Shown in pieces: positions 45,639 to 54,533 of a DNA stretch of 64,000 nt (its first letter is position 1; each line of letters begins with the position of its first letter). The notes under the pieces were generated by a model that worked only from the letters and a program-made list of their open reading frames with translations, was not told the DNA's origin and did no database searches. Source of the DNA: Cytophagales bacterium (GTDB lineage Bacteria; Bacteroidota; Bacteroidia; Cytophagales; Cyclobacteriaceae). The DNA lies in NCBI GenBank assembly GCA_022360015.1, contig JAKSDQ010000007.1, positions 1-64,000 on the forward strand. The letters are read 5' to 3'. The position numbers and the translations under genes are program-made.

Positions 45639-46996
45639 AAACAAAGGCTTTTCAAAGAATATATACCAGTCTCTCGGCCATTACCAAGGCGACGTGCTTG
45701 TTGAGAGCCGAAAATGTGATGTATGAAGAGTTGGCCTGGGTAGATGGCAGGCCAGCGCAGGTGATAAAAGTAGTGGATGATATGGTTACGCTGCAAGTAT
45801 TTCCCGGAACCGAAGGAATAGCCACAGAAGCTGAAGTGGTTTTTTCAGGACATCCTCCTCAACTGAAGGTGGGTGAGTTGCTCTCAGGCAGGTTCTTCGA
45901 CGCCTATGGCCATCCGATCGACGGCGGACCTGAACCCGATGGGGAAAGTCAGGATATTGGCGGCCCGGCCGTGAACCCTGTGCAACGTTCAAAACCTTCA
46001 TCATTAATAGCTACCGGTATCGCAGGCATCGACCTGAACAATACTTTGGTAACCGGTCAAAAAATCCCATTTTTTGCCGACCCTGACCAACCCTACAACA
46101 ATGTGCTGGCAGAAGTAGCTATGCGTGCCGAAGTGGATAAAATAGTGCTGGGTGGCATGGGCCTGTCTAATGACGACTACCTTTATTTTAAAAATACATT
46201 CACGCAGGCCGGTGTGCTGGATAAAATCATTTGTTTTATCAATACCTCCGAAAACCCGCCCTTGGAAAGGTTATTAATCCCACACATGGCCTGTACCGCT
46301 GCCGAACATTTCGCCTTTGAAAAGAAGCAAAAGGTACTGGTTTTATTGACGGATATGACCTTGTATGCGGACGCCCTGGCAATTGTGGCCAATAAAATGG
46401 ATCAAATCCCCTCCAAAGACGCTATGCCGGGCTCCCTCTACAGTGACCTCGCCAATATCTATGAGAAAGCGGTGCAGTTTGCCCACGGTGGCTCAATCAC
46501 CATCATTGCGGTAACGACCCTCAACGAGGGAGACATCACCCACGCCATACCTGACAATACAGGCTACATCACCGAAGGTCAGTTGTTTCTCAAACAGGAT
46601 ACAGATATCGGCAAAGTGATTGTGGATCCTTTCCGTAGCCTGTCTAGGCTCAAGCAAAATGTTATAGGCATCAAAACCCGGGAAGATCACCCCCAGGTGA
46701 TGAATACCCTCGTAAGACTTTATGCCGATGCCAAGGAAGCAAAGACCAAACAGGAAAATGGTTTTGACCTGAATGAATATGATAAACGTTGCCTTCCATT
46801 TGCATTGGAATACTCCGAAAGGCTGCTGGCTATAGATGTCAATATTTCCATCGAAGAAATGCTGGACATTGGCTGGGAGCTTATGGAAAAGTATTTTGAA
46901 AAATATGAGCTGGGAATTAAGGATAAGTTAATAGATAAATATTGGCCAAAAGAAAAGCAGCCAAGTAAGGTGGAAATGGTTAATTCAGAAGTATAG
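45635..46996 (+). CDS. atpB: V-type ATPase regulatory subunit B
   Basis: Non-catalytic nucleotide subunit of 453 residues, lacking a Walker A lysine as expected. Landmarks are D-P-D-Q-P-Y-N in the alternating loop, V-L-L-T-D-M-T-L-Y-A-D-A-L and P-S-K-D-A-M-P-G-S-L-Y-S-D-L-A-x-I-Y. It alternates with A in the hexamer. A 48-bp gap separates it from subunit D. Confidence 0.97.
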   Translation: MKTKAFQRIYTSLSAITKATCLLRAENVMYEELAWVDGRPAQVIKVVDDMVTLQVFPGTEGIATEAEVVFSGHPPQLKVGELLSGRFFDAYGHPIDGGPEPDGESQDIGGPAVNPVQRSKPSSLIATGIAGIDLNNTLVTGQKIPFFADPDQPYNNVLAEVAMRAEVDKIVLGGMGLSNDDYLYFKNTFTQAGVLDKIICFINTSENPPLERLLIPHMACTAAEHFAFEKKQKVLVLLTDMTLYADALAIVANKMDQIPSKDAMPGSLYSDLANIYEKAVQFAHGGSITIIAVTTLNEGDITHAIPDNTGYITEGQLFLKQDTDIGKVIVDPFRSLSRLKQNVIGIKTREDHPQVMNTLVRLYADAKEAKTKQENGFDLNEYDKRCLPFALEYSERLLAIDVNISIEEMLDIGWELMEKYFEKYELGIKDKLIDKYWPKEKQPSKVEMVNSEV

Positions 46997-47044
46997 TAAT
47001 CCGGGAATTGTAGATGTGTTCGGTCAATAACAGGTAAAAAACTA

Positions 47045-47644
47045 ATGGCGCTTAAATATCAATATAACAAAAACGCCCTGCAGGATATAAAACGGCAGTT
47101 GAATATCCGTGTAAATGCATTGCCTATATTGAAACGGAAAGAAACTGCGTTGCGCCACGAGGTAAGAATTGTTCAAAAAGAACTGAATGACCTTAAAGAA
47201 AAGTTGAATTCTGCCAGGGCCCTGCAACCGGATTTTGGTAGATTCTGGGTAGAATTTCCGGATATTTTGCGGGTCGATTCATTGGATGTTGTCAAAAAAA
47301 ATATTGTAGGTGTAAAAATCCCGTATTTGAAGGAAGTCAATTTCCGGATAAATTCCATTAACTGGTTCAACCGACACGCCTGGCTGCCGGCCGGGGTAGA
47401 AGCCTTGCAGGAAGTTATCCATACCCAGTTGCTCATTTCTATAGCTGAAAAACAAATAAACATACTCCATGAGGCCCGTAAAAAAACCACTCAAAAGGTA
47501 AACCTCTATGAAAAGGTACAGATCCCTGCCTACGAGGAAGCCATCAGGAAGATCAAACGCTTCCTCGAAGACAAAGAAAACATTACCAAGGCAGGCCAGA
47601 AAATCGTAAAAAAGAAAAATGATCTAAAACAAATACCGGTATGA
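47045..47644 (+). CDS. atpD: V-type ATPase subunit D (central rotor shaft)
   Basis: A 199-residue protein with N- and C-terminal helices that would form the antiparallel coiled-coil shaft, matching NtpD. Markers are R-V-N-A-L-P-I-L-K-R-K-E-x-A-L-R and the C-terminal V-N-L-Y-E-K-V-Q-I-P. It overlaps the I gene by 4 nt. Confidence 0.93.
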   Translation: MALKYQYNKNALQDIKRQLNIRVNALPILKRKETALRHEVRIVQKELNDLKEKLNSARALQPDFGRFWVEFPDILRVDSLDVVKKNIVGVKIPYLKEVNFRINSINWFNRHAWLPAGVEALQEVIHTQLLISIAEKQINILHEARKKTTQKVNLYEKVQIPAYEEAIRKIKRFLEDKENITKAGQKIVKKKNDLKQIPV

Positions 47645-49473
47645 AGCAGAAGATGAAGAAAATATCGGTACTTACTTTCTACAAAGACAAGGAAGAGACA
47701 ACCTCACTGTTGCAGCAACTGGGCGTAATTCACCTGGAGACAGACAAAAATGCCTATGATGACAATATAAAGGAACATCAGGAATATCTGGTACAGATTA
47801 ATAAGGCCATGCAAATTGTGCAGGAGGCCAATGGGAAAGAAAACCCCGGTAAGCCTAATGACATAGTTTCAGTTCAAACACCCGGAGAAGCTACTTCCCG
47901 GATAATATCCCTGCAAAGGGAAATAGCGCTGAATTCCCAAAAAATAGAAGAGCTGAGGAAGGAGAGACTCAAAACACTGCCCTGGGGTGATTTTGATAAA
48001 TCAAAGGTGCAACTGCTCGAGCAACAAGGAATTCACTTTGCCTTTTACACCGCTCTGTCCAATGATTTTTATGATTTTGATTTTAAAGATACGGTCAGTC
48101 AATTAATTAGTACCGACGGAAAAAAAGTATACTTCGTCACCCTTGGCGATCAGCCAGCCACGTTACCATTTAACCAGGTACCACGGCCTGAAAGGACAGT
48201 ATCGGAGATTGACACCGCCCTTGATAAGCTGGAAAGAAAGAATGAAGAATTTTTACAAGAAATCAGCTCATTTGGTGATTATTTAGAGAATTTAGAAAAA
48301 GAAAAACAGGAGGTCAACAACCGCCTTGAATATCAAACAACCCTCCTTAGCTATGCCGGGGATGAAAAGGGGCAGATCATCCACCTGAAAGGCTGGTACC
48401 CCAAGGCAACTGAGCATAAAGTGACCAGCACCTTGCAGAAACATGGAATCGTGCATATCACCGAGGAGCCCAAGCCTTATGATATTGTACCGGTTATGTT
48501 CAAAAATGATGGATATACACGCCTCTTTGAGCCCATTACCCGGATTTTTCAACTGCCACATTATTATGAACTGGATCTGACACCGCTGATTGCTGTGTTT
48601 TATCCTATCTTTTTTGCCTATTGCCTGGGTGATGCCGGTTATGGACTCATCGTGGCAGGGATTTCTTTGGCAGGTTGGTTTACATTTTTCAAGCATACCC
48701 GGAACATTGCCCTGCTGGGTTTGATCCTGGGTGTTTTTACCATGATAATGGGTATAGTGAAGTCAGGGAGCATATTTGGGATACCCCTTGAAGGCAGCGA
48801 AAATGTGCCGCTATTCAGTTATTTGTCCCGTTTTGTGTACATACCTGATGATCAGCGCTTTGTGTTTAACGCCTTTAATGTTTCGTTAATGATCGGTGTG
48901 ATTCAAATACTGACAGGCGTAATATCTTCTATTGTCAATAAAGCAATGTACCAATCCGCTCTTGCAGCCATGCCACAGCTAGGAAAGTTGTTGATTATAC
49001 TCGGTGTGCTGGTGTTATTTCTTGCCAATATGCAAAATGTGGAAGTATTTAAACCATACGTGCCTGCTGCCAAAATTGCCCTTTTTACAGGATTGGCGCT
49101 GGTACTGGTTTCTCATAATGTCACCTTACCTTTGCTTAAGAGAATAGGCAGTGGCATACTCCCCTTGTTTTTCATTTTCACCGGTATATTGGGAGATGTC
49201 TTGTCTTATGTCCGCCTTTTTGCATTGGGCGTGGCTTCTTCAGTACTTGGTTCAGTGGTTAACCAGATTGGCATGCAGATCATGGAAAATGGCTGGTGGG
49301 GGGTGTTGCTGGGTATTGTTTTTCTTCTCTTTGGACATGGCCTTAACCTGGTCCTTGCCGTATTGGGTGCCTTTGTACACCCGCTGCGTCTCACGTTTGT
49401 TGAGTTTTACAACAACGCTCAGTTTGAGGGAGGGGGCGTTGAATATAAACCTTTTAGAAAATTAACCGATTGA
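47641..49473 (+). CDS. atpI: V-type ATPase membrane subunit I (a-type stator)
   Basis: A 610-residue two-part protein: an N-terminal cytoplasmic coiled-coil arm (about 1-310) and a C-terminal membrane domain with about seven helices (H-Y-Y-E-L-D-L-T-P-L then Y-C-L-G-D-A-G-Y-G). The stator arginine helix is visible as L-S-Y-V-R-L-F-A-L-G. The final F-V-H-x-L-R-L-x-F-V-E-F-Y helix is intact. It provides the ion half-channels beside the K ring. Confidence 0.95.
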   Translation: MKQKMKKISVLTFYKDKEETTSLLQQLGVIHLETDKNAYDDNIKEHQEYLVQINKAMQIVQEANGKENPGKPNDIVSVQTPGEATSRIISLQREIALNSQKIEELRKERLKTLPWGDFDKSKVQLLEQQGIHFAFYTALSNDFYDFDFKDTVSQLISTDGKKVYFVTLGDQPATLPFNQVPRPERTVSEIDTALDKLERKNEEFLQEISSFGDYLENLEKEKQEVNNRLEYQTTLLSYAGDEKGQIIHLKGWYPKATEHKVTSTLQKHGIVHITEEPKPYDIVPVMFKNDGYTRLFEPITRIFQLPHYYELDLTPLIAVFYPIFFAYCLGDAGYGLIVAGISLAGWFTFFKHTRNIALLGLILGVFTMIMGIVKSGSIFGIPLEGSENVPLFSYLSRFVYIPDDQRFVFNAFNVSLMIGVIQILTGVISSIVNKAMYQSALAAMPQLGKLLIILGVLVLFLANMQNVEVFKPYVPAAKIALFTGLALVLVSHNVTLPLLKRIGSGILPLFFIFTGILGDVLSYVRLFALGVASSVLGSVVNQIGMQIMENGWWGVLLGIVFLLFGHGLNLVLAVLGAFVHPLRLTFVEFYNNAQFEGGGVEYKPFRKLTD

Positions 49474-49495
49474 ATGAAAATAAAATTGATAAAAT

Positions 49496-49954
49496 ATGGA
49501 ATTTGAGACATTACCTCTGACCCTGGCGTTTATCGGTATGGGTCTGTTGATCGGGTTACCCGGGTGTGGCAGTGCAATGGGTACCGCCATAGGTGCAATG
49601 ACGACCGTCGGCGTGCTAAAAAAGAAGCCTGAAGCCTTTGGATCTTGTATCGTATTGAGTGCCTTACCGGGTACACAGGGACTTTACGGATTTGCCGGCT
49701 TTTTTATCCTTCAGGACCTGATCAGCCCGGAGATAACCCTGCTACAAGGTGCAGGTATACTGGGAGGTGGACTTGGGCTTGGGCTGGCGGGCCTTATTTC
49801 AGGCCTTTATCAAGGCCGCGTGTGCGCCAATGGCATTGATAGCATCGGTGCCGGCAATGACGTTTTCGGCCGTACCCTGATTCTGGCTGTTTTCCCGGAG
49901 CTTTATGCCATCATCGCCTTTGCCGCTTTGTTTCTTATCAGAGGGATACTTTAA
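49496..49954 (+). CDS. atpK: V-type ATPase rotor-ring subunit K, Na+-type signature
   Basis: A 152-residue tandem-hairpin proteolipid with four helices. All five residues that coordinate Na+ in Enterococcus hirae NtpK have counterparts: Leu57, Thr60 and Gln61 in L-P-G-T-Q-G-L-Y-G-F, Gln106 in S-G-L-Y-Q-G-R-V-C-A-N-G-I and Glu135 in F-P-E-L-Y-A-I. These align with NtpK Leu61, Thr64, Gln65, Gln110 and Glu139 from memory of that family. The first hairpin lacks its own carboxylate, giving one ion per subunit. Confidence 0.95.
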   Translation: MEFETLPLTLAFIGMGLLIGLPGCGSAMGTAIGAMTTVGVLKKKPEAFGSCIVLSALPGTQGLYGFAGFFILQDLISPEITLLQGAGILGGGLGLGLAGLISGLYQGRVCANGIDSIGAGNDVFGRTLILAVFPELYAIIAFAALFLIRGIL

Positions 49955-49991
49955 TTTCATTTTTGAAGTCATAGTTCATAATATAAATATA

Positions 49992-50094
49992 AGTCATAGT
50001 ATGACTATTAGAAAATCAATGAACTGCGCATTCCCTGTTTTTCATCATTTTAAACGATGATAACATGGCGCCCGATCTGAGTCATACTATGACT
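49992..50094. repeat. 103-bp element with 15-bp terminal inverted repeats, copy 1
   Basis: It begins AGTCATAGTATGACT and ends with its exact reverse complement AGTCATACTATGACT. The second copy at 54982-55083 has the same ends, nearly equal length and the string CTGTTTTT at the same offset (position 44). It lies between the convergent V-ATPase K and EamA genes. Each 15-bp end is itself near-palindromic. Confidence 0.75.
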
Positions 50095-50111
50095 ATCCCA
50101 CAACAACCCCT

Positions 50112-50990
50112 CTAAACTGATAGCCGGTTAGCAAAATAAGAAGATCCGACAATCAACAACCCACCCACCCATTGCATGGTGCCGGGTTGTTCTCCAATCA
50201 TAACAACTGCACTGGCTACACCGAATACTGGAATAAGGGCTATATAAAAAGCAGCGCGGCTTACAGGGATGTTTTTTAGTGCAATAAGATAAAGAAGAAA
50301 TGCCAAAGCGTATTGAATTATCCCCGAACCAATAGCGAGTAGCCAGTACCCTGGTGATATATTGTGAAAGCTAATTTCAAACCCCTGAAAAACAAAAGAT
50401 AATACACCAAAACAAGTGACGGTCACTATCAGACCTACCAACTGTTGCGAAGCAGCCAGTTGCTGAGGACTTATGGTCGCAACCTGTTTTTTGCTGATCA
50501 GCGTGTAAAGTACCGCAAAGACCACTCCCAGCAAGACCAATAAGTCCCCGGCGAAGGAAGATTCGCGGGTATCACCCATATCACCTAACATCAGGAGCCA
50601 CAGGCCACCAAAGCTGATCGCAGCTAACGACAGCTTTACATGACTTAACTTCTCACTCAGAAAAATAGCGGCAAAAAGAATTGTGAGTATGACTTCGGAA
50701 GCGCCAATCAGGGTAGCACTGCTTGCTGTCGTCATCCGGATTCCAAAGATACCGACCATATAAGCTAAGGCCGGTTCAAAAACCCCGGCATATCCCTTTT
50801 TCAGAAGGGGCCAGGAAACGGGTAGCTTTTCCCCCTGCACATAGCAGACTATTAGCAAAAATAAAACCCCTGAAGAAAGTTGAGTGATAAGCAGGGGAGT
50901 TGGGGCTATCCCGGACAAAGCCATTTTAGTAAGGGTAACGCCAATGCCCCAACAAAAAGCATAGCCGAGAGCGAGTAATACATTCTTCAT
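50112..50990 (-). CDS. EamA/DMT-superfamily transporter
   Basis: A 292-residue inner-membrane protein with ten hydrophobic helices in two EamA halves, the drug/metabolite exporter plan. Markers are the first-helix G-Y-A-F-C-W-G-I-G-V-T-L-T-K and the last-helix V-G-G-L-L-I-V-G-S-S-Y. It overlaps the upstream MarR gene by 4 nt on the same strand, so that regulator probably controls it. Substrate unknown. Confidence 0.92.
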   Translation of the reverse strand: MKNVLLALGYAFCWGIGVTLTKMALSGIAPTPLLITQLSSGVLFLLIVCYVQGEKLPVSWPLLKKGYAGVFEPALAYMVGIFGIRMTTASSATLIGASEVILTILFAAIFLSEKLSHVKLSLAAISFGGLWLLMLGDMGDTRESSFAGDLLVLLGVVFAVLYTLISKKQVATISPQQLAASQQLVGLIVTVTCFGVLSFVFQGFEISFHNISPGYWLLAIGSGIIQYALAFLLYLIALKNIPVSRAAFYIALIPVFGVASAVVMIGEQPGTMQWVGGLLIVGSSYFANRLSV

Positions 50991-51508
50991 GACTTAATCA
51001 GGCGGTTATATTCCTCTTCCACCGGACATCGATCCATCGGGCATACTTCTTCTTCACAAAGACGACAAATGGAAAAGGTGTCCATTGCGTTCAACACCGT
51101 CTTCCGGAGGATTTTTTCCAAGATGTCGGTAAGTTGCTTTCGTTCCTGGTTGGTTAATGATTCAATAGTAAATTTCAACTGTTCGCGCCGGTTTTTGAGA
51201 ATAATTTTTCTGCGCTGCCTGCCGGCTTTGGTCAAAAATAAAGTGCGTGTCCGGCCATCTGTACCTGTTTTGCGCTCCACCATCCCCCGGACTTCCAGAC
51301 GATCGACAAGCCTTACGGTGCCCGGATGGGACAAATGAAGTATTTGCCTTAGTACGTTGATAGAAATTCCGGGCTCGGCACCCAGGGTTACCAGTGCTGC
51401 GGCTGTTTCACCACCCAGACCCTGGTCAGTCTTAACAGTTGTGTTCATCAAGTCTGTAATGCGAAGTGCAAGCGCACCTAAAAGATTGAGTGTCCGATCT
51501 TCTTCCAT
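50987..51508 (-). CDS. MarR-family regulator with C-terminal cysteine cluster
   Basis: A 173-residue winged-helix protein. The DNA-binding part runs through I-N-V-L-R-Q-I-L-H-L-S-H-P-G-T-V-R-L-V-D-R-L and the wing L-F-L-T-K-A-G-R-Q-R-R. The tail carries F-S-I-C-R-L-C-E-E-E-V-C-P-M-D-R-C-P-V, four closely spaced cysteines that could bind Zn2+ or an Fe-S cluster or act as a redox switch. It likely represses or activates the EamA exporter it is fused to by overlap. Confidence 0.9.
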   Translation of the reverse strand: MEEDRTLNLLGALALRITDLMNTTVKTDQGLGGETAAALVTLGAEPGISINVLRQILHLSHPGTVRLVDRLEVRGMVERKTGTDGRTRTLFLTKAGRQRRKIILKNRREQLKFTIESLTNQERKQLTDILEKILRKTVLNAMDTFSICRLCEEEVCPMDRCPVEEEYNRLIKS

Positions 51509-51882
51509 ACTAGCATCTTTTCATTCGACAGTAGAATTTCCTGATTAATATACATGCATTATACATATAATTTTAAATAAATCTTTGTTTTCAACCGGTA
51601 AATTTCCGGATTCAGCGATTTAACCGGCATATCAGTCAGCGACCCCTACGTGTTTTTCTACGATCAGGGAGAACTGTACACGATACATTCAGGAGAAGTT
51701 GATGGAAACTCCAGTATAGAGTCAGCGAAAAGGGCTGGTTAGTAAACAACATCTTTACTACACGTATCGCTATTACCAGACCGGTCGGTGCTGATGCCTG
51801 CCAAGAAAGAGTCCCAATGGTTGGCGTTAACCTACCGGCGAGCGATCGCCGGGCTTATTAAAAGATGAGCGCTTTTTACTTT
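51509..51882. other. 374-bp region with coding debris
   Basis: No intact gene. The plus strand at about 51614-51742 reads a protein-like piece (V-S-D-P-Y-V-F-F-Y-D-Q-G-E-L-Y-T-I-H-S-G) that ends at a TAG, without start or family context; a remnant is likely. The left edge carries the upstream region of the MarR gene. Confidence 0.4.
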
Positions 51883-52464
51883 TCAAATCCACCAAAAAAC
51901 TGCCAAGGCCATAAAATCCCCCAACTCTACCTTCAGATGCTTTAAAGCCCTGTGTAGTTGATTTTCTACCGTACGATTGGATATGTTGAGTTGGTCTGCT
52001 ATTTCCCTGATAGAGCGATGCTCATACCTGCTCAGGCGGAAGATTTCCTGGCATCTGGCGGGGAGTGAGGAGAGGCTGTTTTCCACTGCCTGTTCCAAAT
52101 CGTGCAGTATTATAGTTTCCTGGTTGGAGTTATCAACCCTTTATTGATTAAAACGAAGAAAATCTTCTAAATACCGGGCTCTTACATCGCTTCGGTTAAT
52201 GTATTTAAAGATTTGGTTACGCATTGCCCCGAAAAGATAGCCCGATAATGAGACCTGAATACTCAACTGATCTCTTCGCACCCACAGGGAGACAAAGACA
52301 TCCTGAGTGAGTTCATAGGCCATGTCGGCAGGGCTTAAGCGCCGGTAAGCATAACTGTAAAGCCGCTCCCAGTAACGCTCATAGATCACATCGAATGCCT
52401 TCTCATCCCCCTTCCGGAGCTTTGAAACAAGTGTTTCATCGGTATCAATTTTCCTCATGAGCAC
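51883..52464 (-). pseudogene. ECF sigma factor with an in-frame TAA
   Basis: Region 2 (K-A-F-D-V-I-Y-E-R-Y-W, Y-E-L-T-Q-D-V-F-V-S-L-W) and region 4 (L-P-A-R-C-Q-E-I-F-R-L-S-R-Y, I-R-E-I-A-D-Q-L-N-I-S-N-R-T-V-E-N-Q-L-H-R-A-L) are both present in one frame. They are interrupted by TAA at 52141-52143, with 14 sense codons between the stop and a TTG restart. Everything else is intact, so this is a recent point inactivation rather than a deletion. The divergent FecR gene is also broken. Confidence 0.85.
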
Positions 52465-52653
52465 TGAAATTGAGTCTGTTCAAAATCTTAATTAAGCAAA
52501 ACTTCGATTTTTAAAAAATAAAAATGCCAATGTTAATATTTTCTTTATCTTTTTAATTTTTTTTTGCCGGCAGTGTGAGTAGCAGCAAGGTAAGCGTACT
52601 TCTTATAAAAAGGGGCAGTACTGATGTCAGAGCCAACACTATAGAAAAGATAA

Positions 52654-53643
52654 ATGAACGAATCAACATTCAAAGAGATTATTGACCGTCTGGAGCAGGG
52701 GATAGCCACAAAAGAGGAAAAAAAACTGATGGAAGCATGGCTAGATAATGTTACCATGACCACGTGAGAGACCTTTAAAAATGAAGCCGAAAAACAGGCC
52801 CTCAAACACAAGCTCAGGGCATCTGTCAGGAAAGAAGCCGGACTACCGGAAAAAGAAACCACTCATCGCCGAATGCCGGGCACATACATTCGAAAGTCCC
52901 TGAGGTTAGCCGCCTCGCTGCTATTGCTGATTATTGCCGGCTATTTTAGTTGGACTGCTTACACTGGATTTATAGCGGCCGGATATGCTGTTGTCCGGAC
53001 GCTATCCGGCGATAAGATCAGCAAGGTGCTGTTATCGGACGGAAGCATCATCTGGCTAAAACCCCAAAGTTCCTTGTCATACCCTCGAAAATTCCGGGAA
53101 GCGAGTTTCAGGGAGGTAACCATACAGGGGGAAGCCCTGTTTGAAGTAGCGAAGAAAGCAGACCAGCCATTCATCGTCCGGGCCAATGACATTACAACCA
53201 CGGTGTTAGGTACAAGTTTCCTCATCAAAACCCAAACGGCCGGCACGGAGGTAGCGGTACTTACCGGTAAAGTCAAAGTACAGGTTAACAGCGCTGACAA
53301 AATAGTGGAGTTACTTCCTCTTGAAAAAGCCATTTATGCTCCCGCCGAAGGGCAGCTCACCAAAATTGCCCGGGAAGAGGTAATGCCGGTAGCTGAACTG
53401 GTGGCGGGTACGGCATATGATATGAATTTTGAAAACGCTACGGTTAGCGACCTGGCAAAGCGGATATCGGACAAATTCGATGTGAAGGTACGGGTAGCAG
53501 GAAAAATGGGCCGGTGCCTTATTACGGCAGATTTTACCGATCAATCGCTTCAAAGTACTTTGGAGATGGTGACCGAGGTGCTCAATGCCACATTTGAGGT
53601 GACGAAAGAGGAAGTGGTGTTGAGTGGGCAAAACTGTCAATAA
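52654..53643 (+). pseudogene. FecR-family anti-sigma regulator with an in-frame TGA
   Basis: The start at 52654 encodes the N-terminal cytoplasmic domain (E-S-T-F-K-E-I-I-D-R-L-E-Q-G-I). The frame is broken by TGA at 52765-52767 and resumes in the same frame. The membrane helix (L-L-L-L-I-I-A-G-Y-F-S-W) and FecR domain (V-L-L-S-D-G-S-I-I-W-L-K-P-Q-S-S-L, V-T-I-Q-G-E-A-L-F-E-V-A, V-L-G-T-S-F-L) are whole. An internal restart would give only a truncated anti-sigma. Together with the sigma factor and SusC remnant this is a decayed transduction locus. Confidence 0.85.
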
Positions 53644-53657
53644 TCAAACCATCAAAT

Positions 53658-54056
53658 GATAACAATGCAAAATAAGAATTTCATGAATACCTTACTCAGG
53701 CCACCGCCATAAAAGACAGGAGTGCGTCAACACCCCTGCCTACCCCGGCCTGGACCGGGGCTAGTATGCTGCTTCAATATTCCACCATCAAAACAGAAAA
53801 CCGGGTAAATATATGATAAAAATTTTAACGAAAAGACTCATAATTCATCATTGTCGATGGTGTTCCATTTACCAATAATTCCCTTAACAGTGACCTGATT
53901 GGATTGCGAGACGGAAATCCTCTGGCAACACTCCGACCCGGCGACATTGAAAGTATTGAAATACTCAAAGATGCAGATGCTACCTCCATATATGAGCTAG
54001 ACTTAACAATCGGTAAGAGGGAAAAAGAAGTTTGGGTAATTAAAGAAATAGAGTAA
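53658..54056 (+). pseudogene. SusC/TonB receptor remnant (start plus plug fragment)
   Basis: After the FecR stop an ATG region resembles a SusC leader (M-Q-N-K-N-F-M-N-T-L-L-R) but soon hits stops. From 53844 an open stretch gives plug sequence F-I-I-V-D-G-V-P-F and D-I-E-S-I-E-I-L-K-D-A-D-A-T-S-I-Y, matching S-I-E-V-L-K-D-A-D-A-T-A-I-Y of the SusC at 4058. It then switches to an unrelated 20-residue tail ending at TAATG, which overlaps the next gene's start. All of the barrel is missing. Confidence 0.8.
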
Positions 54057-54532
54057 TGAGATATTTTATCCTTGGCCTGTTAGCAATCAGTACTGCCAAC
54101 GTATTTGCCCAAATACTTGAACCGGCTCAATGGAACTACCGGCTTTCAGAACAGTCTGTAAGCCCGGGTGATGAGCTAGAGTTAATCTTCGAGGTAGTGC
54201 TTGATGATCGCTGGTACGTATATGCTACTGATTTTGTCCCTACCGAAAAATTCGGTCCTGTTCCTACCAAGTTTGAACTTGAGCCGCATCCTACTTATGA
54301 GTTGGTAGGTGAAGTGGTCTCGTTGCAATCCAAAGAAAAGACCAACGACTTGTTGGGGCTTACCTTCCGGTACATGGGTGAAAGCCCGGCGATCTTCAAA
54401 CAGAAGGTCAAAATTTTGTCTAAAAATCCGGTAATCAAAGGTCACTATGAATACCAAGTATGTACCCTGGTGGATGGAAAATGCATTCCCGGCGATGATG
54501 AGTTTGTTTTTAACGTAGAAGTCGTAGAATAA
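54056..54532 (+). CDS. stand-alone DsbD N-terminal (alpha) domain-like protein
   Basis: A 158-residue exported protein with a signal peptide ending V-F-A-Q. The C-terminal half has Y-E-Y-Q-V-C-T-L-V-D-G-K-C-I-P, placing cysteines at 136 and 143, the spacing expected for the DsbD-alpha redox pair (family C-x5/6-C). The membrane and thioredoxin domains of full DsbD are absent. It starts inside the stop of the SusC remnant (TAATG), and the unknown gene at 54534 follows 1 nt later. It may take electrons from a DsbD/CcdA protein elsewhere. Confidence 0.7.
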   Translation: MRYFILGLLAISTANVFAQILEPAQWNYRLSEQSVSPGDELELIFEVVLDDRWYVYATDFVPTEKFGPVPTKFELEPHPTYELVGEVVSLQSKEKTNDLLGLTFRYMGESPAIFKQKVKILSKNPVIKGHYEYQVCTLVDGKCIPGDDEFVFNVEVVE

Positions 54533-54533
54533 T

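Noticed and set aside
52141-52767. Stop-codon recoding (TAA and TGA) in the sigma and FecR genes
   Set aside because: Two different stops in neighbouring genes beside a gutted SusC are better explained by decay; no recoding signal such as a SECIS-like hairpin was noticed.
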